Shown here: positions 35,243 to 45,429 of the stretch, piece by piece
Layout of the letters: each line of letters begins with the position of its first letter
Numbering within the stretch: the first letter of the stretch is position 1
Source: Actinomucor elegans
Taxonomy: Eukaryota; Mucoromycota; Mucoromycetes; Mucorales; Mucoraceae
DNA length: 64,000 bases
Assembly: GCA_026027325.1 (NCBI GenBank)
Contig: JAMSLZ010000005.1
Location: forward strand, 2,294,001 to 2,358,000
Direction of reading: 5' to 3'
The notes under the pieces: model-generated
The model's database searches: none
What the model was told of the DNA's origin: nothing
What the model saw: the letters and a program-made list of their open reading frames with translations, nothing else
Made by a program: the position numbers and the translations under genes

Positions 35243-35929
35243 ATTGTTCGAAGAGAAGAAAGAGAAAAAGAGTGATAAATGAACAATCGATGACCTACAT
35301 TTCTCTGTTATATACCTATTGTACATTCCTTCTATTTCCTTAATTGATACAATAGACGAAAAATCAATGCTATGTGATGCTTAATATCCAGTTTACATGT
35401 CGAATATATTTAGTTGGCAATGTATATTAATGAAATGAACAGACGAATTAACCCTTTGATACGGTTAGGACTGTATCTGGTTTGGTTTGAGTATAGCATA
35501 TCTTGAAATAAGTTCTGAACTATTGAGATCTCTAAATTCTTCTAATTATGAATCACTTTATCTTTTCATATCTTAAAAAGTATTAAAAAAACAATTCATA
35601 CTTCAAAAATCCTTAATATAGCTGAATTATAAAATATAACTTTTAAAAACCATTTATATCATCAAAAAAGAGTACAAATATATCTTATTGTTATGGATAC
35701 AGGGCGCCTATGTTTTTATTGGCTGGCGGTATTTCACAAAATGGCTTTCTTACTTTTTTTGCATTTATTGAATTAATTTAAAAAGAATCAATTATTATCT
35801 TCTGGTTTATTGCCATTATTAGGATGCTCCATAAGCAAGAAGGCTATGAGGCGCAAAATGATAGTCCCAGCTGTAGTGGTAATCCAAGGTGAAGGAGGTG
35901 AGACAAGGATACAAGTATAATGGTATGTT

Positions 35930-36230
35930 CAGGTTCCTTGAAAGATGGTGTTTATCAATTGAAGGTGGAAGGCAATGTATTTGCGAAGCAGCTCGCCAAA
36001 CTCTGAACCATTCCTAATAGGATTATGAAAAAGGTAGAGCTTTCCATACTTCGTCCAGGCTTGAAAAGACTATAGATAAAGATAACTGATCCAATACGCG
36101 AATCCATAGTACTTTTGCAATGGCAGTCATCTACGGAGTGTGTCACCCTCTATTGGTGCTGAGTGACAGATTTAACAAATGGTCTTGCTGCAAGTTGGCC
36201 AGGATATAACATTACACTTTTCGAATGATC
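35930..36230 (+). pseudogene. Unidentified decayed coding stretch
   Basis: One plus-strand frame reads protein-like over about 300 bp, interrupted by stops at about 36004, 36073, 36160 and 36225: GSLKDGVYQLKVEGNVFAKQ plus LAKL; TIPNRIMKKVELSILRPGLK; IKITDPIRESIVLLQWQSST plus ECVTLYWC; and DLTNGLAASWPGYNITLF. The same frame is kept throughout, which argues against chance. I do not recognise the source. Confidence 0.3.
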
Positions 36231-36373
36231 CCAATCCGAATTTGCATCTTGTGGCTGGTGCGTTCAAAACGAAATACTGCATATACTAAATCCGTATTTA
36301 ATTGTAGTATATCGAATATACTAACTATTAATGATCGGCGGAGTATTGTATACATTTTATCTGGACTGGATTT

Positions 36374-36435
36374 ATAGATCTCGATAGATTCCGATTATAC
36401 ATTACATCTGTCATGTAAGCCATTCTCAGATTCAG
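36374..36435 (+). repeat. Dispersed element, copy e
   Basis: TAGATCTCGATAGATTCCGA then TTATACATTACATCTGTCAT, followed by a GTAAGCCATTCTCAG block that corresponds to the downstream half of the other copies. Confidence 0.6.
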
Positions 36436-36522
36436 TTGATGTATATATTTTTATTGTAATATAACAATTTCCAAATAAATAGCTATAAATTACATGTATC
36501 TATATAATGAATTCTAGTCATC

Positions 36523-36592
36523 TATAGATCTCTTGGTCAATCTTGGTGAAATGTAATATCTGACAAGTGATTCATTTTTGGAATGAATTACA
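36523..36592 (+). repeat. Dispersed element, copy f
   Basis: TATAGATCTCTTGGTCAATC then TTGGTGAAATGTAATATCTG and ACAAGTGATTCATTTTTGGA plus ATGAATTAC. It lies 149 bp downstream of copy e in the same orientation. Confidence 0.65.
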
Positions 36593-37423
36593 GCATCTGG
36601 TGAAAAGTATATTTAACTGGACTGCGAAGTGTATATTGTATCTACATCCTTAAGATTAACATTTTTGTTGGATCTATTAGCCGCCGATACAATAACCCTT
36701 TACAATGAAACAAGGGTGAATCAGTATAAAGGCTATGGAATAATTATGTTAGGCTAGCATATAGTATAACATAAGTATTAAGTAATTCTTTATACCTTTC
36801 CACTCCATTAGTTCGTATTTTGGTATCTAGCTATTAACCATATTTCTAAATCAAGGCCGCTTGTATATTGGAAAGGGATCGTCGCATGTTCCATTGCTCC
36901 TGAAGATGTAGGGCAAATTGAAGTTGTTCCTTTCAGTTTCTTCGATGAGCGGCCATAATTGAAATAACTAATTCTAGTATATTGATTATAATGATAGAGA
37001 GCCATTTTACACTTGTATATTTTCACGCATGTGTCAACTCTTTAAGCTTCATTTTCTCGAAGTAAAAGCTTCATCACCAAGCAATGAATTTTATACTATA
37101 AAGGCTTTTCCGTATTATAACATTAACATTTACGTCTGAAAAATAATAATGGCTATTCCTTTTTATCGAGACTAGTAGTTTTGTATGTACTCGGAGCTTT
37201 GAGTCTTTGAAAAAATACACGTTGTGATCGCGTCAACATGACCAATCTACAATGTCCATATCTTCTCATAGCGGCTTTTTACTCTGGGAAGCTATCCATA
37301 TGGTTACTTTTGGGTTTGAGCCCCGAAAAAAAAAGTTTACTAGGCTGTGGACATTTTTTCGATTAAAGGGTTTTTACACTCGCTTTTTGTCTTTTTTTTT
37401 CTATACTTCTTTAGCATTGCAAT

Positions 37424-38348
37424 ATGTCTGTCCAAATAGATCTTGAAGATACTATTGCTTTTGAGCGTAGGTTTACTGTAAATCGTCTTTCATTTACAGA
37501 TGAATATTAAACAATCTCCTTCCATTAGGTCCTTTGACACGTGTTGTGAAGAAAAATATTCGCATTACTAACACGCACGACCAACCTGTTGCATTCAAGG
37601 TGAAGACTACTGCTCCCCGATTATACTGTGTTCGTCCCAACTCTGATATCATTCCACCTAAAGGCACCATTGATGTTCAAAGTAAGGATTCTATTCTCAA
37701 TATTATCACAAAGTTAATGTAAAGTTTTTGATTAGTCATGCTTCAGGCATTCCGAGAGGAACCAGCTTTGGACCTCAAGTGTAAAGACAAATTCTTGATT
37801 CTAAGTGCATTTGTCAATGAAAAAACAGAATCCATGAATTTACAAGATCTTGTAAGTAGAATTGACTCGTGTTTTGGTTGGGAAAAATTGATGTTCTTTG
37901 TTCTAGTGGTCTTATTTCGAAGAGAAGGAAAAGTCAAGTATTCATCAACGTAAGTTGCGTTGTGCTTATGTTCAACCTGACGCAAACGGTATTAAAACTG
38001 CTATCGAAAAGCCAGATGTAAGTTCTTTTTTGGTTGGTTCTACACTTTTAACTGATCTTTATCCTTTACAAGATTACAACAACTACAACTACAACTAATA
38101 CGAATCATGTACAATCAGTCAATAAAAAGGCTGAGGAATCACAAGTTTCTGCTGAGGAAGTAACAGAAAAGATGAGAAAGATGGAGGAAGAATTAAACAA
38201 ATATAAGAAGGAGGTTGAAGGTCTACGTGAAGCGGAACCTATCGTTGTTGAAAAGCTCCAAGTAAAAACAGCTGGTCACTCTTCGAGTATTCTCATTTTG
38301 CTCGCTTTACTAGTCGCTGCTGTTGCTTATTTCGTTTATTCCAAATAA
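37424..38348 (+). CDS. VAMP-associated protein (VAP/Scs2), ER tail-anchored MSP-domain protein
   Basis: ER receptor for FFAT-motif proteins at membrane contact sites. Exons 37424-37466, 37529-37681, 37736-37851, 37907-38017 and 38073-38348 give 232 residues. The N-terminal major-sperm-protein domain shows RPLTRVVKKNIRITNTHDQP, VAFKVKTTAPRLYCVRPNSD then IIPPKGTIDVQIMLQ, and KCKDKFLILSAF, with the electropositive FFAT-binding face. A Thr-rich linker and a coiled coil (VTEKMRKMEEELNKYKKEVE) follow. A C-terminal anchor (SSILILLALLVAAVAYFVYS) ends one Lys from the stop. All VAP hallmarks are in order. The second acceptor was chosen because it gives the MLQAFREEP strand in frame. Confidence 0.95.
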
Positions 38349-38507
38349 AAACAAACCACGAGACTATGTTACTTCTTGAAGAATGGTTCGTCTTTATTGT
38401 ATATACTTACGCGTTTTTGGAGATATGTATCTGTTAGAACGAAGACAGGTCTTTATAGGCTGAAAATACTGCATGAAAAGAGTATATTGTGCCATCAAAT
38501 CTGCATA

Positions 38508-38625
38508 GCAACCAGTTCTGTCGAAATCAGATAATCCAAATTGTTCTGGCAACCGTAACAGTCACGATCAGATAATGCTAATTGTCATAGCAACCGTAGC
38601 TGTCAAAATCATATAGTAATGGAAA
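38508..38625 (+). repeat. 41-bp tandem repeat, about 3 copies, with AGATAA words
   Basis: GCAACC-led units start at 38508, 38549 and 38590, exactly 41 bp apart: GCAACCAGTTCTGTCGAAAT, GCAACCGTAACAGTCACGAT and GCAACCGTAGCTGTCAAAAT. The first two continue CAGATAAT, a GATA-factor-like word; the third is diverged there. The repeat lies 300 bp upstream of the acyltransferase gene and 160 bp downstream of VAP, so it could be promoter DNA or an incidental minisatellite. Confidence 0.75.
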
Positions 38626-38931
38626 GTAATAACTAACATGGCTAATCATCCTATCTTTGAATCAAACAGTTTTCCTCGAGTAAAATTATAAAATTACTTT
38701 TGGCTGATAAATTATTGTTAATAAGACTCAGCATAGTTTTATTTCTGCTCACGAAGCGTTAATACCTTTCAAATAAGTGGATCTGACTGTATATATAAGT
38801 TGGAGAAACGTGCGACGAACGCACGCGTGTTTCCAGTATTTGGATATCCGCAAATAGACGAGAAAAAGAAAAAAAAAAATTTCTTGAGTAAAACACCCTC
38901 TCTTTTTCTACCAAACTACTACTATCTACAT

Positions 38932-40669
38932 ATGCCCACTTTAGAGAAACAAGGTGAAGGGAAAACCTATATTACACTTCAATACCTTTCAAGGTTAGCT
39001 TTATGGGTCTATTTCCGTAATATAAAGATTATCTGCAGAACACCCGTTCCAGCCGAAGGGCCTTTACTAGTAGCTGCAAACCATTCCAATATGGTATTGG
39101 ATCCCATTGTATTGATTGCTACATTTCCTCATTCAAGACCTTGTCATTTTTGGGCGCTCGCTCGTTTCTTTCGTATACCAGTTGTTGGTCAGATATTGAA
39201 AGCAGCAGGTGTATTACCTGTAGATACCAAAACACATAGTAACGCCAAACTCTTTGAACATACTTTACAATCACTTGACCGAGGGGCAGTAGTAGCCTTA
39301 TTTCCAGAAGGTAAAGAAATTATTATTATGGGATGATTTTTATTATGTGTGTACTTAGTATTGATACGGTAGGCACATCGTATACTGCACCTAATCATTT
39401 GCCTTTTAAAGATGGTATTTCTTGGGCTAGCTTTGAATACCTGACACAATTAGCGAATAGAGAGGCAGAACAGACAAGTATTTCGATTATACCAGTGGGT
39501 ATTACGTATAGCACGAAGAATAGATGGAGAAGCGAAGTAGTAGTAGAGTAAGTAAGTAACCAAGTGAAGTAAGACGCGTTTCTTGTGACTAATGAAACTC
39601 ATTAGGTATGGCGACCCTATTATTCAAACAACACAAGATCTGGAAGCGTTTCATAAAGATCCCAAGAAAATAGTAAAAAATTTGACAGATCGTATTGCAA
39701 AAGGTGTAGAAGGTAGCACGATCAATAGTCCTGATTGGTAATATATGATATATATATATATATGTCTATTGAGATCAATAGCTAAACCATTTACAAAAGG
39801 GATACCTCCAATGCTGCTAAAGAAGCAAGGTTTGTTTTATTTGGAGATTCAAGAGGTGTTCGATTAGAAGAATATGTCCACGTATCTCAAAGGTAAGGAG
39901 GCAAAATATGTCATAGATAATTTATTAACGTATCTATAGTTTCATCACCTTGTTTCATCCCGATAAAGCGAATGATAAAGAAGCGCCTTATTACAAAGAA
40001 AGGATGGAACTAAAAGAGAGATTACTCATGTTTTCAAAGAAGCTAAAAAGTCTTCGTTTGAATGCAGGTGATATCAGTATGTATGAAAATCAAGAAATTA
40101 CCATGACTAAAGCAGCCCTTCGATTGGTATCCACTTGGATGGCACTGGTTGTTCAGATACCCTTATTCTTACCCGGCATGATCATCAATTCGCCATTCTA
40201 TGTTCTTGGCCGTCTCATTGATTCTTATGAGCCTTATACTGAATCAGTCGCTCAAGATAAACTTATCTTTAGTTTCTTCTTGGCCCTGCCTGTCTATGGT
40301 ACTCTTATCTGGCTTATCTGGAAATTGACTGGCTATGGCTTAGTCAGTTTATTGTTCGTACTCATGATGCTTCCCTTATTTGCTTGGTACCATATGGCAT
40401 TGATTGACAAGAACTACGACATGTTGAAACAGGTCATTGCTTCTTGGCGTATTTTTATTGCTATCACTACTGGTACAACAGGTGTGGATGCTGATTGGAC
40501 TCATAGTAGAGAAGCTCTTGAAGATTGCGTACGCTTACGTCGTTGGTGCAGAGATCAAACCAAACAATTGATTTACAATTTATCAAAGACAGGCGATCCT
40601 CAGGCAAAATATCTTGTAGAATACGGTAAACCTTTATTTGAACAGCTTGAAAAGCAACATGATGAATAG
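38932..40669 (+). CDS. Glycerol-3-phosphate/DHAP acyltransferase, Gpt2/Sct1 type
   Basis: ER membrane enzyme of the first acylation step of glycerolipid synthesis. Start chosen at ATG 38932 (MPTLEKQGEG); an upstream in-frame frame from 38800 looks like leader sequence. Acyltransferase block I is NHSNMVLD (HX4D catalytic pair). FPEG falls at the end of exon 1, in the glycerol-phosphate-binding position. Then SYTAPNHLPFKDGISWASFE and SIIPVGITYSTKNRWRSEVV. Five exons end in a long one (from about 39942) with VSTWMALVVQIPLFLPGMII and FSFFLALPVYGTLIWLIWKL then TGYGLVSLLFVLMML, a membrane hairpin region characteristic of Gpt2/Sct1 rather than of Slc1-type LPA acyltransferases. The stop is 42 bp from the stop of the convergent Hen1 gene. 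Confidence 0.92.
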
Positions 40670-40710
40670 AATATATCACATGTGGCTACTACTTGAATTT
40701 TTATTATTTG

Positions 40711-42122
40711 TCACTCTTCAATGGTCGAGACTGAACTGATACTATTGCTATCATCATTGTTCACTTTTAGTTTATACGATTTATAAACAATCAAAGTACT
40801 GTCATCTTGTTTCCAATGAAAATCCTCTGGATAACTAGAGCATAGTTCCATTAAAATAGCCTTCAAATAATCCTCGTTTTTACATATTTGGCGTATTCTC
40901 AATATATTCCACAGTGAAGATAGGCTGATTGAAATGGGTGTGGATGTATATTTAACTGGAGAAGGATCCACACCATAAATAGTGTCGCTATTGGAGGGTA
41001 TATTGTAATTTGATATATTAAATGCATCCCAATCAGTAATCAGATCAATGTCTACTGCCAATTCTTCTTCTTGTCGAGAGTAATATGAGAATGAAGGAGG
41101 CTTTTGTTCGTAATAATTCTCCGCTTGACAAAACGTTTCAATATAAACCTCCAATTCATCCACTGTTTGTTCTTTTGTAAGCGGAGGTTCTTTATAATAT
41201 GGAAATTCAATGTGTTTGATGAGTTGATGAGGCTGTCCATGTTCCTCTTCTGCGTGTTTTGGTAAAAATTGACGCGTAAAAACACAAGCTTGTGTACAAT
41301 GTCCATTTTCTGTTTCAGTTATCCTATTACTAAGTAACCCAATACCGTGATACTCGACGTTGTATTGATATTTGGTTGCGCCTTGTTCGCACCTATCCAA
41401 TACACAAAAATTAGGTCAAATAGAAGTAATTACTGATATAGGTTACCATGATTCAAATTCTTTTCGCGTCCATTCGAACTTGTGATCATAATGTCTAAAA
41501 CTAGATTCTTTGGTTCCGTACTTTAGATCAGGAAAATGAACATTATATTCAGCATTTGGAGTGGTGACAATTAAAATCTCGGGGTGGTAGACACCCAGAG
41601 TCAGATCTAGGAACTGATCAAGTACATCAGAATATACGTGCTCAATGACTTCAGTGCAAATAATAGCTTGGTATCCTTTTAAACGATCATCAGGAATACC
41701 AATGGAACCTAATCTTGGGCATATCAGTATCATATACGCCTAAATCTTCATAAAAGTACCTTGAAATATATCGATCGTGAGCGGATCAGGTCTCAATTGA
41801 TCATAATCGACTTTCCAGGGTTCACATCGTTCAATTGCTTCCTGTAATACTTCTGGATCTATATCTATGCCTGCCATTTTGGTAATTTTATTCTCGTTGG
41901 GCGGTATCAAAAATGATAACACAGCCGCCTCACCACAACCATAGTCGAGAACCTTTTTTTTATTAACCTTTAGCGTGTATGGAACTTTCATACACAAAAC
42001 GAACCTACAGTTTCGACTTTATAATGGGCCAGCATATCTTTGATAAAGTTTCTTCTCTGTCTCCAAAGAGGAGGACAAAAGAATTCTTCTGCATTATAGT
42101 GATCTTCCTTTGAATTGCGCAT
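40711..42122 (-). CDS. HEN1: Small-RNA 3'-terminal 2'-O-methyltransferase Hen1
   Basis: Methylates the 2'-OH at the 3' end of small RNAs, protecting them from tailing and decay. Four exons from ATG 42122. Signatures: FCPPLWRQRRNFIKDML; SAM motif VLDYGCGEAAVLSF; GIDIDPEVL; the metal-binding EVIEHV (Glu, Glu, His) with a later His in RHYDHKFEWTRKEFESW; and VTTPNAEYNVHFPDL. No dsRNA-binding or La domain precedes it, so it matches the animal/Pimet-type Hen1 acting on Argonaute-bound single-stranded RNA rather than the plant enzyme. A C-terminal extension of about 200 residues after the catalytic core is acidic/Ser-rich and unrecognised. Intron 1 was read with donor GTAGGT so that KVET joins VNKKKVLDYG. 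Confidence 0.93.
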
Positions 42123-42454
42123 AGAGTTGGTGGACAAAGAAACAGAAATACAATATAAACTCTAAAGCTAAAGAACGGACTTGTTTTATGTGCCGTTTTC
42201 ATTGGTCGTTAGCAATTTCCAATAAAATCAGCAACTATACCTTTTATTTTAAAGCAATGTTGGCTTAATATATTATATATGTAATAATGGACACTAGCTA
42301 TCATAATATAGTTCATATGGGACCTTTTTGAGTATATGGTGATATAAAACAATATATCCAGCATCCAAATGTTTTGTTATTTTGCATTTATACTGAATGT
42401 GCGACATTAGGGATTTTTTTCTGGAGCTTGGCTACTTTTATCAACTCTTCATTG

Positions 42455-42492
42455 CTTAACCAATTTCGGTTTAATTTCGCATTTGAATGCCG
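42455..42492 (+). repeat. Dispersed element, partial copy g
   Basis: AACCAATTTCGGTTTAATTT then CGCATTTGAATG: the central core only. Confidence 0.45.
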
Positions 42493-42822
42493 TTACAAGC
42501 TAAGGATAAAATACTACTGAGTGTAGCGTAATCAAATTCCAAAAAAAAAAAAAAAAAAAAAACCTTGATAGAGAAGCGAGCTTGATCCATGATCAGATTT
42601 CCTCGTTTAAAGGCCAAAATTTGACTACAGATGTTTTAATTACAGTAACTTAATATATATTATTGAAACTAGAATTACTGCTGCTTCTGACACCAGAGAT
42701 GTCTTTCAATTGACCCTTGTTAAGGGGTATAAATTGCACTCATTCCACTTATAAGAACTTAAATGCTCTGTCTTGTTATTTATTGTCACTATCTCAACGT
42801 GTCATATTTTAGGGATGCGATA

Positions 42823-42892
42823 TATAGATCTCTCAATCGATCTCGGTCAAAAGTCACATATACGTAAAATATGCTCTGAATAAACCACTATA
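42823..42892 (+). repeat. Dispersed element, copy h
   Basis: TATAGATCTCTCAATCGATC then TCGGTCAAAAGTCACATATA, followed by a TGCTCTGAATAAAC block matching the downstream half. Confidence 0.6.
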
Positions 42893-43568
42893 TCTTCTAC
42901 TGTAACTATTTCTTCACTACAACACAACAAATATATTGTACATCAAATACCAGCAGTAAATTACTTGCATCTAAAGTAGATTTGATCGTCTGATTCAGGC
43001 TTAATGCCAAATCTGGCAGCTTCTGCAAGTTTAGAATGAGGTTATTTGTTAGTCTTGACAGCTTGTTCAATGCATAGGCTATTAACTTTAGGCAATATTT
43101 AATCAATCTACAGAGACCCCTGGTTGTGAATTATTATTTGAACAATAAAAGAACTCATTATTGGTATATACAGGAATTTTACTCAGTAGTAAACAGTAGT
43201 AATAAGTGAATTAACTTAGGTTTCTGCCGTCACAACTGCAGAGGCAGGGAAAGCTACTGAATTTTAGCGGGTGTTAATTGCAAGCTTCTGCAGCTGTTCT
43301 GTATGACAGAAAAAAAAACCATAGTTATACACTTGTATGTACTTATTGTTTTGCTTTATAAAATGCACTTCTAAATGAATGTTATATTATCAGAAATATG
43401 AAAAGTGCAAGTAGTTTTATAAAATAAACTCAATTTTCTTCCAAGTACAAACGATCATCAATTGAGATGTGACTGGACGAGCAAATAGTTACTTCACGTG
43501 CCAATACATGACTGAACTTGAGATTTTTTCCTTTTTCCTCTTTGTTTCTAACAAACTTGAGTTATTCC

Positions 43569-45347
43569 ATGTCTCATTCATTCCAAGAAACAAACTTTAG
43601 TCGACCTTCATACTGTGACCATTGTCAAGGTTTATTATGGGGACTTGTCAAGCAAGGGCTTTCTTGTTCAGGTACTACGGTTTTAAGTGTCTGTTGCGCG
43701 CGTTACTTATACATACAAACACAGACTGTGGGACTATATGCCATCATCAATGTAAAAAAGATATCAGTGCTTGTAAGCACGAAAAATCAACACAAAATAG
43801 ATCCACTATTGATCGAAAACTAGCTCACAAAGACTCACCAGCTGCTAAATCGCTGCGTTCTTTGCAGCAGCAACACGCAACAAATGAATCAGAAGAAACC
43901 AGTTCATTTACAAAGTTAAAGGACCTAGCTGTTTCTGAAGAGCTTCAAAATACGCTTGTCTCTGCGGCCATTTATTCTTCTGATACATCCATACCACCTA
44001 ACGAATATCTTGCCAATTTACCACCATTGCACCCTCAGAGTACAGCCAAGAATTTTTCTCGGTTTGTATCTCGATGTGGACCAATGTTTAGTTTTAGAGA
44101 CAATATTATTCTTTTGTTGAGTTGGCATAAGCCGATTGATACCCTTGCTGCTTTGTTGCTGTACTGTTTAATATGTAAGTAACATCCCAAAATCTATTTC
44201 TATGGCAACCAATTAATGTTTTGTCAAGGCCTTCATCCCAAACTCATCCTGTTTGTACCACATGCCATCTTGATCCAGGTCATGACATCTGCATATACCA
44301 AACGGTTTGCTTCTGTTACAACTACCGATCAAACCTCGGTCAAAGAACATCCACCTCAACCGAAACGATCTTCTTCAGCTACAACTACCACATCATCAAG
44401 CAGTCGATTCAGTTTTGCTACCGCGTTTTTTCCTGCTACCGATGAAGCTTCACCTGAATACTTGAAGAACATGCAAAACCTACAAAACATGATGGGTGAA
44501 ATGAGTGATCTGTATGATTTAATCGCATCCAACGGTCATTATGTCGATTGGTCTTCAGAAACCGAAACCATGCGCGTTTTCCAAGGCACCTTAGTTAGCT
44601 TAGCTTTGATGGCCATAGGTCTTTGGTTTATACCGCTCAATCTCGTGTTTTTGGTCGGCGGTGTAGGTATGTTTCTATTGAATACGAGATTTGCCAAGTT
44701 TGTCATCAAAGAGATGCTGCCTCAGGTGGCAGAGATAGGCCAATCACATGTGAATTCGGCTGTACAATGGTATACACAGGTAGAAAAGCGGTTGGATGAC
44801 CAAGCAAATGTGCAGGAACAATCATTGTATGAAAATCAACGATGGTGGTCTGGTAGTGGATTTATACCTCACGTAAGTACCGATGAAGCACTATCGATAA
44901 CAATTTACTAAAAGGATGAACTTAGATGCTGCCTCACGAACGTGGTATTTGGTCTGACATGTCTGGTGCTGTTGAATTAGCGCCCAAGGAAGAACTTGCT
45001 GCACCAAAAGGCTATCACTGGATTGAAGATAATTGGATCTTGGATCAAACTGGACCTTGGATTGATGAAGCGCTGGGCTTAGGTAAGTCCTTTGACTTGA
45101 ATCAGTCAATATATAAACTTATTTCAATGCTATAGAAGTCATGGTATCACCCGAGAATGGCGGTTGGGTTTATACAGATACCAACTGGGAAAACCCAAGA
45201 AGCACTCATTCCAATAATACAACAGATACTGACAATGCCAATACTAGTGTAGGAGAAAAGTGTGTTACCAGAAGAAGAAGATGGGTGCGTAAATGCGAAA
45301 GAAACCTCAATAGTAATAGAAACCACACACCACTTAATACAATCTAA
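43569..45347 (+). CDS. C1 domain plus Pex24/dysferlin-domain membrane protein (peroxin-like)
   Basis: Start [20 protein letters not shown] at 43569. A cysteine-rich C1 (phorbol-ester/DAG-type) zinc domain spans residues 1-50: [33 protein letters not shown] helical linker follows, then a first hydrophobic pair ([16 protein letters not shown] then [17 protein letters not shown]), a Thr/Ser-rich loop, and a second hydrophobic pair ([20 protein letters not shown] then [11 protein letters not shown]). A dysferlin-type module comes next: YENQRWW (DysF-N), [43 protein letters not shown], and [12 protein letters not shown] (DysF-C). Pex24/Pex30-family ER proteins shape sites of peroxisome and lipid-droplet birth. 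An N-terminal C1 domain suggests diacylglycerol sensing, which is an inference. Five exons. Confidence 0.9.
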
Positions 45348-45429
45348 ATCAAAATTAAAGAGCTCTTTCTTGATATGTACACAACGTTATATATATATTA
45401 TAATAATAATAAAAAAAGAAGATCCTGGT

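Larger units (their letters stand above)
35243..37423. other. 2.2-kb gene-poor interval with a possible relic and two repeat copies
   Basis: No intact gene. It contains the ORF-like relic at 35930-36230 and two same-strand copies of the dispersed element at about 36374 and 36523; both are listed separately. Confidence 0.6.
42123..43568. other. Gene-free interval with dispersed-repeat copies
   Basis: 1.4 kb AT-rich, with a 22-nt A-run at about 42541. Contains a partial dispersed element near 42455 and a fuller one near 42823. A 66-codon minus frame (42906-43106) is not credible. Confidence 0.55.

Noticed and set aside
38508..38625. 41-bp repeat as a centromere motif
   Set aside because: Equal length to a published Mucor kinetochore-region motif is not evidence; no sequence comparison was possible and the site is between two active genes.
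42906..43106. 66-codon minus-strand ORF
   Set aside because: AT-driven composition, no supporting signals.
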